Both the position numbers and the translations under genes were made by a program. 5,674 nt of DNA from Hydrogenimonas sp. GTDB taxonomy: Bacteria > Campylobacterota > Campylobacteria > Campylobacterales > Hydrogenimonadaceae. Below are positions 1 through 5,618 of this stretch, in pieces. The stretch lies in contig WGAW01000199.1 of NCBI GenBank assembly GCA_015494675.1, positions 1 through 5,674 of the forward strand. The letters run 5' to 3'. Every line of letters starts with the position of its first letter. Within the stretch, counting starts at the first letter, position 1. Below the pieces are notes generated by a model, which was given only the letters and a program-made list of their open reading frames with translations, was not told the origin of the DNA and made no database searches.

Positions 1-17
1 CGAAATCTCAGATTTCG
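1..17. repeat. 17-base near-perfect palindrome upstream of the lipoprotein operon
   Basis: CGAAATCT and AGATTTCG are exact reverse complements around a single central C at base 9. As RNA this would be a 7-bp stem with a 3-base TCA loop. It lies about 20 bases upstream of the TATAAT box, next to where a -35 element would be. It could be an operator for a dimeric regulator, or the stem of a terminator for a gene lying to the left. No run of T follows it on the plus strand, which argues against a plus-strand terminator. The window starts at its first base, so the full extent is unknown. Confidence 0.5.
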
Positions 18-37
18 AGACGATTTTACGCTTGCGG

Positions 38-43
38 TATAAT
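38..43 (+). promoter_or_regulatory. -10 box (TATAAT) of the lipoprotein operon
   Basis: A perfect consensus TATAAT lies in the 50 bases before the first lipoprotein gene. The 17-base-upstream position holds TTCGAG, a poor -35, which is common in Campylobacterota where sigma-70 promoters often lack a clear -35. Only seven bases separate the box from the ATG at 51, so initiation at the usual distance would start the RNA at or next to the start codon. No purine-rich ribosome binding site precedes that ATG. Confidence 0.6.
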
Positions 44-50
44 CTGTTTT

Positions 51-602
51 ATGAAAACGAAAACCCTGACAATTGCGATCCTGTTGATACTGGGGGCGCT
101 ACTCTTCGGCGGATGCAGTGCGAAGAAACTCCCTTTCGACTACGACCCCTCGTACGATACGCAAAAGCTTGTCAGCTTCACTCCCGAAGCGGAAAAAGAG
201 GCGATGCCTGACCCTCTTAACTCCGAAAGGATAAAAGAGGCGATAGAGAGGGCTCTTTTTGAAAAAGGGTACGAAGAGGCTTCCGCACTGGGCGATTTCA
301 CCGTAATGTACGGAATGAAAATCTACAAAAACCGACCCTCTCCCATAACCTTCGGCATAGGCCTAGGAGGAATCTCGGGAAACTTCGGAGGGTCGGTCTC
401 CACTTCGATAACGCCGAAACATGACGAGATATCGCTCTTTATCAGGATGGTGGACCCGAAAACGAAAAAGGTATTCTGGTCATCTTCCGTCACGAAAAGG
501 TGGGACGGCTCCGACCCCGAAAAAAGAGAAGAGACCATAGACGAAGCGGTCGGGCAGATGCTCCAATATTTTCCGAAAAGAGGCCAAAGGGAGGTTAAAT
601 GA
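51..602 (+). CDS. DUF4136-type lipoprotein, first of a tandem pair
   Basis: The product is a 183-residue predicted lipoprotein. A basic start (MKTKT) and a hydrophobic stretch end in LFGGC, giving lipidation at Cys22; Phe at -3 is a loose match to the lipobox. After the cysteine comes DYDPSYD, followed by SF, the N-terminal signature I associate with the DUF4136 family, whose function is unknown. A glycine-rich segment lies near residues 102-116 (GIGLGGISGNFGG), and the C-terminal part has a DPKTKKVFW strand and a final helix ending QYFP. The ATG at 51 is chosen because the signal peptide begins there and TATAAT lies just upstream; there is no Shine-Dalgarno sequence, so translation may be leaderless. 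The stop overlaps the next gene's start by four bases (ATGA), pointing to one operon. The DUF4136 assignment is by eye; the lipoprotein call is the firmer part. Confidence 0.85.
   Translation: MKTKTLTIAILLILGALLFGGCSAKKLPFDYDPSYDTQKLVSFTPEAEKEAMPDPLNSERIKEAIERALFEKGYEEASALGDFTVMYGMKIYKNRPSPITFGIGLGGISGNFGGSVSTSITPKHDEISLFIRMVDPKTKKVFWSSSVTKRWDGSDPEKREETIDEAVGQMLQYFPKRGQREVK
586..594 (+). promoter_or_regulatory. Strong ribosome binding site for the second lipoprotein gene
   Basis: AAAGGGAGG lies inside the 3' end of the first lipoprotein gene. Two in-frame ATG codons follow directly, at 599 and 602. The spacing is four bases to the first and seven to the second, so the second (602) has the more usual spacing. 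The choice changes the protein by one methionine only. Confidence 0.65.
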
Positions 603-1156
603 TGAGACAGATCGCCATATCTATACTGCTGCTCTTTTTCGCAGGGTGCTCTTCTCTTCAGGTGCAAAACGACTACAACCCCGGGTACGACTTCTCCAAG
701 CTAAGAAGCTTTGCCGTACTCACACCAAAAAAGGGGTCGGTCATAACCCTGACTCAGGAGCGTCTGAAAAACGCCGTCATAGAGACTCTAAAAGCCAAAG
801 GCTACACTCTCGCACCGAAAGAGGAGGCCGATTTCTGGATAATGTTCCACACGGATGTAACGCGAATGAAAGAGGTGGTTAACGACTACGAGAGCCTGGG
901 GCTATACCCTTACGATTACGGATACTGGGGACCGGCCTATATACCCTCGAGATACGAATATACCTACGATGAAGCCAAGATCGTCATAGACGCTCTCGAC
1001 CCTTCAGACAAAAAGGTCTTTTTCAGAGGCGTAGCCACCGATCTTCTTCGCGATTTCGACACACCCGCGGAGAGGGTCGCCTATATAAAAGGTGTGGTCA
1101 GGAAGATTCTGGCCCCTTTTCCCGCCGCACAAAGCGGGATGAAAAATCTACGCTAA
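599..1156 (+). CDS. DUF4136-type lipoprotein, second of a tandem pair
   Basis: The product is a 185-residue predicted lipoprotein related to its upstream neighbour. The signal peptide ends FFAGC (Cys17 from the first ATG), followed by SS. Shared landmarks with the first protein are DYNPGYDFSKLRSF against DYDPSYDTQKLVSF, a helix ending LKAKGY against LFEKGY, a DPSDKKVFF strand against DPKTKKVFW, and a last helix ending APFP against QYFP. The middle differs: this copy has a Tyr/Pro-rich stretch around residues 100-124 (YPYDYGYWGPAY) where the first has glycines. The pair is therefore an old duplication with a diverged centre. Translation is probably coupled through the ATGA overlap at 599-602. 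The last 59 bases overlap the 3' end of the histidine kinase gene on the other strand. The biochemical role is unknown; outer-membrane attachment is likely but not provable here. Confidence 0.85.
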   Translation: MMRQIAISILLLFFAGCSSLQVQNDYNPGYDFSKLRSFAVLTPKKGSVITLTQERLKNAVIETLKAKGYTLAPKEEADFWIMFHTDVTRMKEVVNDYESLGLYPYDYGYWGPAYIPSRYEYTYDEAKIVIDALDPSDKKVFFRGVATDLLRDFDTPAERVAYIKGVVRKILAPFPAAQSGMKNLR

Positions 1157-2291
1157 ACTCGCTCCCCTCCCCCTCTTTGGAGTCGACATCGAGTGAAAAG
1201 CCGTAGATGCCGCATATAGTAGCGACTATATCGAGACCGATTCCGAGCCCGCCCTCTGTAGTGTTGGCGCGCTCGAAACGTTCGAAAATCCTCTTCAGTT
1301 TCTCTTTTTCTATACCGACTCCGCTATCTTTTACCGTAAGCCTGCAAGAGTCAAGCGAAACGTGTATCTTCCCTTTGGGACGCGTATATTTGACCGCATT
1401 GTCTATTAGGTTTTTGATCATTATCTCTATATGGTGGGGATCCGCTTCTATCAGGCAGCTTTGCAGCGACGAAGTCACTTCAATGCGCTTCTGATCGGTC
1501 AGAATCGAGAAGAACTCTATGCTCTCTTTTGTCTTTTGCGCCACATCCACGTTTGCGGGCCTGCTCCTCTCCTTCTGCTTTTCACTAACAAGAAGAAAAG
1601 TGAGATCCTCATAGATCCTGGCAATAAGCCGCCCGCTCATCTGCAGAGCCCGCAGGTGGGAGGGTTTGCACTCGTTTTTATCGATCTTTTCAAGAGCGAG
1701 GAGCATAGTCGTGACCGGAGTGTTCAACTCGTGTGTACTGTCGTGTATAAAGCGGTCCATAGACTCTATCTTCTCGCGCATCGGCCTAAGAAAGAGCCGC
1801 CCCAGATACCAGCCCACCAGTACCAGGAATCCGAAAGCGCCCACCGCCGCCAGAGCTACGTTGCGTCCGCACTCCTCTATTTTCTTCTCCAAAGAGCAGT
1901 CGCGCACCACTATATAGTCGATACCCAGGTGCCCGCGGGCGCTTCGGTCTATATAGTAGGCGCAGCCCTCTTTGATATACTCCTCTTTTTCCAAGTCGAC
2001 AGCTTCATGTATGCACCCTTCCAAAACTTTTCTGTTTTTGTCGAGCAGCAGGTAGTCGCAGCCTATGGAAGAGGGAATCTCGAACTTTTTACCCTGCATC
2101 TGCGCATCTACCGCGGAAGCGGAGATCTTCATCGCTACCATTCTGAGGTTCGAGAAGATTCGCTCTTTTATAGATTCGGAATCTATTTTGTAAAAGAGGG
2201 CCGAAAAGGCCAGCACTACGACAAGTACCGCCCCCAGGTAGATCGCCATGAAACGGAAAAGCGAGCGCCTCTCATACCGGCTCAAAGCCAT
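1098..2291 (-). CDS. Sensor histidine kinase, HAMP-less, with a Cys-rich periplasmic domain
   Basis: This 397-residue membrane kinase is the partner of the adjacent regulator. TM1 is at about residues 12-34, a periplasmic sensor domain at 36-144, and TM2 at about 145-168. Only about 19 residues separate TM2 from the phospho-accepting His187 (THELNTP), too few for a full HAMP domain. The ATPase motifs are all present: N-box with Asn294 and Asn298 (KNLIDNAVKYT), G1 DSGVGI at 322-327, F-box IFERFERAN at 335-343, and G2 GGLGIGL at 347-353. It should therefore be active. The sensor domain holds five cysteines (78, 93, 110, 132, 141), suggesting disulfides or a metal/redox site; this is inference. 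GGGGAG seven bases upstream supports the start at 2291, inside the regulator's last codons. About 15 residues (SSRFVRREKGPESS) extend past the catalytic fold and are encoded antisense to the lipoprotein gene. Context suggests a CusS-like role; the signal is not determined. Confidence 0.93.
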   Translation of the reverse strand: MALSRYERRSLFRFMAIYLGAVLVVVLAFSALFYKIDSESIKERIFSNLRMVAMKISASAVDAQMQGKKFEIPSSIGCDYLLLDKNRKVLEGCIHEAVDLEKEEYIKEGCAYYIDRSARGHLGIDYIVVRDCSLEKKIEECGRNVALAAVGAFGFLVLVGWYLGRLFLRPMREKIESMDRFIHDSTHELNTPVTTMLLALEKIDKNECKPSHLRALQMSGRLIARIYEDLTFLLVSEKQKERSRPANVDVAQKTKESIEFFSILTDQKRIEVTSSLQSCLIEADPHHIEIMIKNLIDNAVKYTRPKGKIHVSLDSCRLTVKDSGVGIEKEKLKRIFERFERANTTEGGLGIGLDIVATICGIYGFSLDVDSKEGEGSEFSVDFSSRFVRREKGPESS

Positions 2292-2928
2292 AGCCGACTC
2301 CCCTCTCCGTCACTATCTGCGGCACATGTTTTCTAAGTACCTTTATATAGCTGCGCAAGGTTGCGTCGGTAGGAATCTCTTCATAGCTCCAGAGATTTTG
2401 CGCAAGCTCTTCTCTGGAGACTATTCTCCCGCTGTTTCTGTAGAGATAGTGAAGAATCTCCGACGCCTTCGGAGTCAGCGTCACATACTCCCCGTTAACA
2501 ACGAGCCTGTGGCGCTCGGGCTCGAAAAGAATCCCCTCTCCCAACTCTATGGGCTCACTACGCTTCAGGCCGTAGACACGAACTATATGTGAAATTCTGG
2601 CATCGAGCTCTTCGAATTCGAACGGCTTTTTTATATAGTCGTCGCACCCTATATCGAAACCCTCTTTCAGATCGGTACTCGTATTTCTCGAAGTTATCAT
2701 AACGGCGGGCGTAAAATCTTTCCTCTCACGCATCGATTTGAGCAGTTCGAAGCCGTTTATGCCCGGCACGTTGACATCGAGTAGCAGAATATCGAACTTT
2801 TTCGACAAAACCGCATCTTCGGCCTCTTCCCCGTCGAGGTAGTGTTCGACATCGAATCCCTTTTCGACAAGGTGCTCTTCCATAAGTTCGGCAAGCATCG
2901 GGTCGTCTTCAAGCAACAGTATTTTCAT
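2272..2928 (-). CDS. OmpR/PhoB-family response regulator
   Basis: The 218-residue product has a receiver domain at about 1-117 and a winged-helix DNA-binding domain at about 125-216. Receiver residues are complete: acidic pair Asp8/Asp9, phospho-acceptor Asp51 in LLLDVNVPG, Thr79 in MITS, and Lys101 in IKKPF. The output domain has LTPKASEILHYL, the recognition-helix region LRSYIKVLRKHV and the terminal hairpin TERGVGYGFEP, all typical of OmpR-type regulators. Length is normal. It is the first gene of the regulator-kinase operon, and its 3' end overlaps the kinase start by 20 bases, so expression is likely coupled. The start at 2928 gives the exact canonical N-terminus (MKILLLEDDP). No Shine-Dalgarno precedes it, and an extended -10 box ends only six bases upstream. 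It most likely controls the divergent efflux operon and perhaps itself; the CusR-like specificity is inferred from position only. Confidence 0.94.
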   Translation of the reverse strand: MKILLLEDDPMLAELMEEHLVEKGFDVEHYLDGEEAEDAVLSKKFDILLLDVNVPGINGFELLKSMRERKDFTPAVMITSRNTSTDLKEGFDIGCDDYIKKPFEFEELDARISHIVRVYGLKRSEPIELGEGILFEPERHRLVVNGEYVTLTPKASEILHYLYRNSGRIVSREELAQNLWSYEEIPTDATLRSYIKVLRKHVPQIVTERGVGYGFEPV

Positions 2929-2934
2929 AGGAAG

Positions 2935-2943
2935 ATTGTATCA
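2935..2943 (-). promoter_or_regulatory. Extended -10 box of the regulator-kinase operon
   Basis: Read on the minus strand, bases 2943 to 2935 are TGA-TACAAT, which fits the extended -10 form TGnTATAAT with one mismatch. The expected -35 position holds nothing recognisable. Only six bases lie between the hexamer and the regulator's ATG, so a transcript started here would have essentially no leader. A promoter further back inside the divergent region is the alternative. Confidence 0.45.
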
Positions 2944-2953
2944 CAAACCGAAT

Positions 2954-2971
2954 CCACACTCTTTGCACACT
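2954..2971 (+). promoter_or_regulatory. Candidate response-regulator box: 7-4-7 direct repeat
   Basis: CCACACT, then CTTT, then GCACACT: two heptamers matching at six of seven bases, with an 11-base repeat period. This is the geometry of tandem half-sites bound by OmpR/PhoB-type regulators, as in the pho box. It sits between the two divergent -10 boxes, seven bases upstream of the efflux operon's TAAAAT, where an activator replacing -35 contacts would bind. The repeat is seen directly; its role as the site for the adjacent regulator is inference, and a six-base match can arise by chance. Confidence 0.4.
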
Positions 2972-2978
2972 ACTTTTT

Positions 2979-2984
2979 TAAAAT
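2979..2984 (+). promoter_or_regulatory. Candidate -10 box (TAAAAT) of the efflux operon
   Basis: TAAAAT follows a T-rich tract (TTTTTT at 2974-2979) in the divergent region, 29 bases before the first efflux-operon ATG. No good -35 is present at the normal spacing; the 7-4-7 repeat lies there instead, as expected for an activator-dependent promoter. This is a moderate match to consensus. Confidence 0.4.
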
Positions 2985-3013
2985 GGCACTGACAAAAAAC
3001 AAAAGGAGCGAAA

Positions 3014-3397
3014 ATGAAACTCTTGACACTCTTGCTGGGCATTGCCCTGGCATTCACGTCACTCAATGCCGCGGCTTATCAAAAAAGCCTGAAGCAAAAA
3101 GGTCTCAAGGTAGAGCTGGTCTCGGAAAAACCTCTGACTCCGGGCATAAATCACATAAAGGTGAAGCTCTTCAAATCTTCCAAACCGCTGCAAAACGCCA
3201 AAGTCGCACTCAAAATCTTCATGCCGGCCATGCCCGGAATGCCGTATATGGAAGCGAAAGCTAAAGCGAAGCCGGTCGGCGACGGAACGTACGAGGCCTC
3301 TTTCAACGCGGCCATGGGCGGCACTTGGCAGGTACACATCTTCGTTACGACCGAAGAGGGTAAAAAGTACCGCTTCAAGACATCTTTCAACCTTTAG
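3014..3397 (+). CDS. FixH/YtkA-like periplasmic protein with a methionine ladder
   Basis: This small 127-residue protein has a cleavable signal peptide (MKLLTLLLGIALAFTSLNAA, cleavage near residue 20). The mature part is a single beta-rich domain resembling the YtkA-like/FixH family: a strand-rich opening with TPGINHIKVKL, a MPAMPGM core, GTYEASF, and MGGTWQVHIF near the end. Met70, 73, 76 and 79 fall every third residue, and Met101, His47 and His108 are further possible soft-metal ligands. AAAAGGAG five bases upstream of the ATG is a strong ribosome binding site. It is the first gene of the efflux operon, nine bases before the TolC-like gene, whose ribosome binding site begins in this gene's stop codon. 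Family members are known next to copper-handling genes and cbb3 oxidase assembly genes. A role as periplasmic Cu(I)/Ag(I) carrier for the pump is inference. Confidence 0.88.
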   Translation: MKLLTLLLGIALAFTSLNAAAYQKSLKQKGLKVELVSEKPLTPGINHIKVKLFKSSKPLQNAKVALKIFMPAMPGMPYMEAKAKAKPVGDGTYEASFNAAMGGTWQVHIFVTTEEGKKYRFKTSFNL

Positions 3398-3406
3398 GAG
3401 CGGGGT

Positions 3407-4609
3407 ATGCGCACTCTGCTTCTTGCAGCCCTTTTCGCCGTATGCGTAAATGCGGCTTCGATACCTCAGCTTATCGAGTCGGCACGCACCAAACACCCTA
3501 CCCTCGAAGCGATAAAGCTGCGTATCGCGGCGGCTGACTACGCCGTAGAACGAGCCAAGAACTTCGACGATCCCATGTTTGGAGCGGGAATCAACGACAT
3601 AAGGCTCGACAGACCTGCAGACCGCTCACTCGAGAGGATGCAGACCCACTCACTGACCTTTTCACAAAAGATTCCGTGGTTTGGGAAAAGGGGTGCCAAA
3701 AAGGCTCTGAAAATTTCGGCGAAATCTCTCTTTTTCGCATCGCTCAAAGAGGCCGAAGCGGAGCTGTTTTCGAAGATAAAGCAGAGCGCCTACCGCCTGT
3801 GGGAGACCGAAAGACTCATAGAGGTGGTACGACGCACCATTACGCTGACAGAGCAGAACATCGAACTTTTCGAAGCATACACCGCATCCGGCGAATCGGG
3901 AAATACACATATGGGAATCATGTCGGCAGAGCTTGTCAAATCGAGGCTCAAGACCTCTTTGAAACGCCTTGAGGCCCAAAAGAGCGAAAGTCTGGCACTT
4001 CTTAGTTATCTCAGTTTCCGAGATGTAAAAAGCGTTGAAGTCAAACTCGCAGACAGGAAGCTTCCGCCGCTTGAAAGCCTGGTTTCAAAAACCGAAAAGA
4101 GCCCGACAGTAAAAATAGAAGATGCGAAAGAGAAGATACAACAACGGCGTCTGGAAGTTTACAGACTCAAAAGCAGAATCGACCCTGTCGTGCGTCTGGG
4201 CTACTTCCAAAGGAGCTCCTTTGAGGACTACGTCTCTATCGGAGTCGGTTTCACTCTCCCGATATACGGAACCCAAAAGAGCGAAGAGGAGGAGCAGAGG
4301 GTCCTTCTAATGGAGCGCAAACTGATGGCGGCAGACTCCCGAAAAAGAGTCGCGGCCCGACTGCGGGGGCTCTATGCACAAGCCGAGAGCAGCCGCAAAA
4401 TAGTCGAGATCATAGAGAAAGAGTCCCTGCCGCAGATAGAGCATATGTTCGACCTGATCCGCTCCGAGATCGCCGCAGGCGGAGATCTCTACAAGTTCAT
4501 AGACCTTGTGGAGCAGAAGCTCAGACTCGATTCGGAAGCGATAACCGCACGCGCGAAATATTTTATCACTCTGGCAAAAATAGAGGCTGTTTTGGGAGAA
4601 GAGATATGA
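3407..4609 (+). CDS. TolC-family outer-membrane efflux channel
   Basis: This 400-residue protein is the outer-membrane duct of a tripartite efflux pump. A signal peptide (MRTLLLAALFAVCVNA, cleavage near 16) leads into the first outer-membrane efflux repeat with long helices, including PTLEAIKLRIAAADYAVERA and the hallmark FSQKIPWFGKRGAKKA at about 85-100. The second repeat starts near residue 230 and contains GVGFTLPIYGTQ (279-290), the equivalent of the family LPLF-type strand, followed by a long helical hairpin. Cys13 in the signal peptide is in FAVC, which is not a good lipobox, so unlike CusC and OprM it is probably not lipidated. At 400 residues it is slightly short for the family but has both halves. 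TAGGAG at 3395-3400, overlapping the previous stop, is the ribosome binding site. It overlaps the adaptor gene by four bases. It resembles the channels of heavy-metal efflux operons. Confidence 0.92.
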   Translation: MRTLLLAALFAVCVNAASIPQLIESARTKHPTLEAIKLRIAAADYAVERAKNFDDPMFGAGINDIRLDRPADRSLERMQTHSLTFSQKIPWFGKRGAKKALKISAKSLFFASLKEAEAELFSKIKQSAYRLWETERLIEVVRRTITLTEQNIELFEAYTASGESGNTHMGIMSAELVKSRLKTSLKRLEAQKSESLALLSYLSFRDVKSVEVKLADRKLPPLESLVSKTEKSPTVKIEDAKEKIQQRRLEVYRLKSRIDPVVRLGYFQRSSFEDYVSIGVGFTLPIYGTQKSEEEEQRVLLMERKLMAADSRKRVAARLRGLYAQAESSRKIVEIIEKESLPQIEHMFDLIRSEIAAGGDLYKFIDLVEQKLRLDSEAITARAKYFITLAKIEAVLGEEI

Positions 4610-5610
4610 AAAAAAGATTACTGATACTGCTGCTACTGCCGACACTCTATGTGGGGGCTGCCGAAAAACCGACCGTGGAGCAGCTCTTCAACGTTCAGAC
4701 CGTCAAAGTCAAAAAGGTTTCGGCCGCTTTCAAAAGAGAGTTCTACGGCCTCCTGAAAACGGATGACGCGCTTATACACGAAATCGTCCCAAGGTACGGA
4801 GGGTATGTGGTAAAACTATACGCCGACAGAGTATATATGAGGGTCAAAAAGGGTCAGGTGCTGGCAAAAGTATATTCGCCCGAGGTTTTCAAGGCGAAAG
4901 AGGAGTACATCAACTCCATCAACTACGCGAAAAGACGGGGCAACTCCAACATGGTCGAAAGCGCGAAGCTCAAACTCGAGCTTCTTGGCATCGGAAAAGA
5001 GGAGATAGCAGCGCTTGCAAGAGGCAAAAAGAGCGACCCTTACACCTTCGTCAGGGCTCCTTCATCGGGATTTATATTTGAAAAAAACCTGGTGGAGGGG
5101 AGTGCGTTCAACGCGAAGTCGAGCCTCTTCAGGATCGTTTCGCTCGACAATATCTGGATGGAGGCGAAAGTGAGCGAGCCAGATATCCGGACGCTTATGA
5201 GTGCGTCGAAATTTATCGTAAGCACAAAAGCGCTGCCCGAGACCTTCGAGGCGTACAAACCGCTTCTCTACCCGAACATCGACCCCAAAAACGGGCTCGC
5301 CACGCTCAGGGTGGAGATAAGGAATCCGAAAGCCCGCCTTCTGCCCGGAATGTTCGCGACCCTTACGGCAAAAACAAAAAGCGAGTCCATGCTTATGCTT
5401 CCGCGTACGGCCGTAATACGCAAGATGGGAAAGTGGTACGCCTTCAAAGCCGGAGAGTTCGAAGGGGAGTATGAGCCGGTGGAGGTAGAGGTAAAACCGA
5501 TAGACAACGAGCACTATGCGGTACTCTCGGGTCTTTCGGAGGGCGACGAAGTGGTGAACAAAGCACTCTTTTTGATCGACAGCGACGCCCAGATCAACGG
5601 GCTCTTTTAG
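4606..5610 (+). CDS. cusB: CusB-type periplasmic adaptor (membrane-fusion protein) of an RND pump
   Basis: The 334-residue adaptor would join the inner-membrane pump to the TolC channel. A signal peptide ends VGAA near residue 19, with no lipobox. A lipoyl-like half (PRYGGYVVKLYADRVYMRVKKGQ, within 62-84) is followed by the helical hairpin (about 91-140), the second lipoyl half (VRAPSSGFIFEKNLVEG, 149-165), a beta-barrel beginning LFRIVSLDNIWMEAKVSE, the NPKARLLPGMFA turn at 240-251, and a C-terminal membrane-proximal domain ending LFLIDSDAQINGLF, very like the FLIDSE end of CusB. The mature N-terminal segment (20-77) has no Met or Cys, unlike E. coli CusB, which binds Cu(I)/Ag(I) through N-terminal methionines. 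GGGAG seven bases upstream of the ATG supports the start; the ATGA overlap with the channel gene implies coupled translation. The symbol denotes the family type; metal specificity is not proven. Confidence 0.9.
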   Translation: MKKRLLILLLLPTLYVGAAEKPTVEQLFNVQTVKVKKVSAAFKREFYGLLKTDDALIHEIVPRYGGYVVKLYADRVYMRVKKGQVLAKVYSPEVFKAKEEYINSINYAKRRGNSNMVESAKLKLELLGIGKEEIAALARGKKSDPYTFVRAPSSGFIFEKNLVEGSAFNAKSSLFRIVSLDNIWMEAKVSEPDIRTLMSASKFIVSTKALPETFEAYKPLLYPNIDPKNGLATLRVEIRNPKARLLPGMFATLTAKTKSESMLMLPRTAVIRKMGKWYAFKAGEFEGEYEPVEVEVKPIDNEHYAVLSGLSEGDEVVNKALFLIDSDAQINGLF

Positions 5611-5618
5611 GTGCGGTT

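Noticed and set aside
1120..1139. TCCCGC/GCGGGA hairpin in the lipoprotein-kinase overlap, considered as a bidirectional terminator
   Set aside because: The stem is only six base pairs with an eight-base loop, and neither strand has a run of T after it. The A/T-rich stretches lie on the wrong side for termination.
2247..2249. Alternative kinase start at Met15 (MAIYLG)
   Set aside because: It would remove the basic N-terminal segment before TM1 and has no better ribosome binding site than the GGGGAG seven bases before the ATG at 2291.
1431..2336. A 301-codon open frame on the plus strand opposite the kinase gene
   Set aside because: It lies wholly across the kinase and regulator genes, whose motifs are complete. 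Its translation is rich in His, Gln and Arg with no recognisable domain, as expected of an antisense shadow in moderate-GC DNA.
2974..2999. T-run and A-run flanking AAAATGGCACTGAC, considered as an E. coli CusR-type box
   Set aside because: The inner part lacks the inverted symmetry (TGACA against TGTCA) of the CusR site. Only one half-site-like TGACA is present.
3443..3445. Cys13 of the TolC-like protein as a lipidation site, as in CusC/OprM
   Set aside because: The residues before it (F-A-V) lack the small residue required at -1, and a normal signal peptidase I site (VNA) follows three residues later.
3059..3496. A 145-codon minus-strand open frame across the FixH-like gene and the start of the TolC-like gene
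   Set aside because: It crosses two well-supported genes, has biased composition (His, Arg, Phe, Gly) and no domain. It is a shadow.
4208..4223. Perfect 16-base palindrome CAAAGGAGCTCCTTTG inside the TolC-like gene
   Set aside because: It sits in the middle of a conserved coding region (Phe-Gln-Arg-Ser-Ser-Phe) with no promoter or gene boundary nearby. Such a match is somewhat unexpected in a window this size but fits coincidence.
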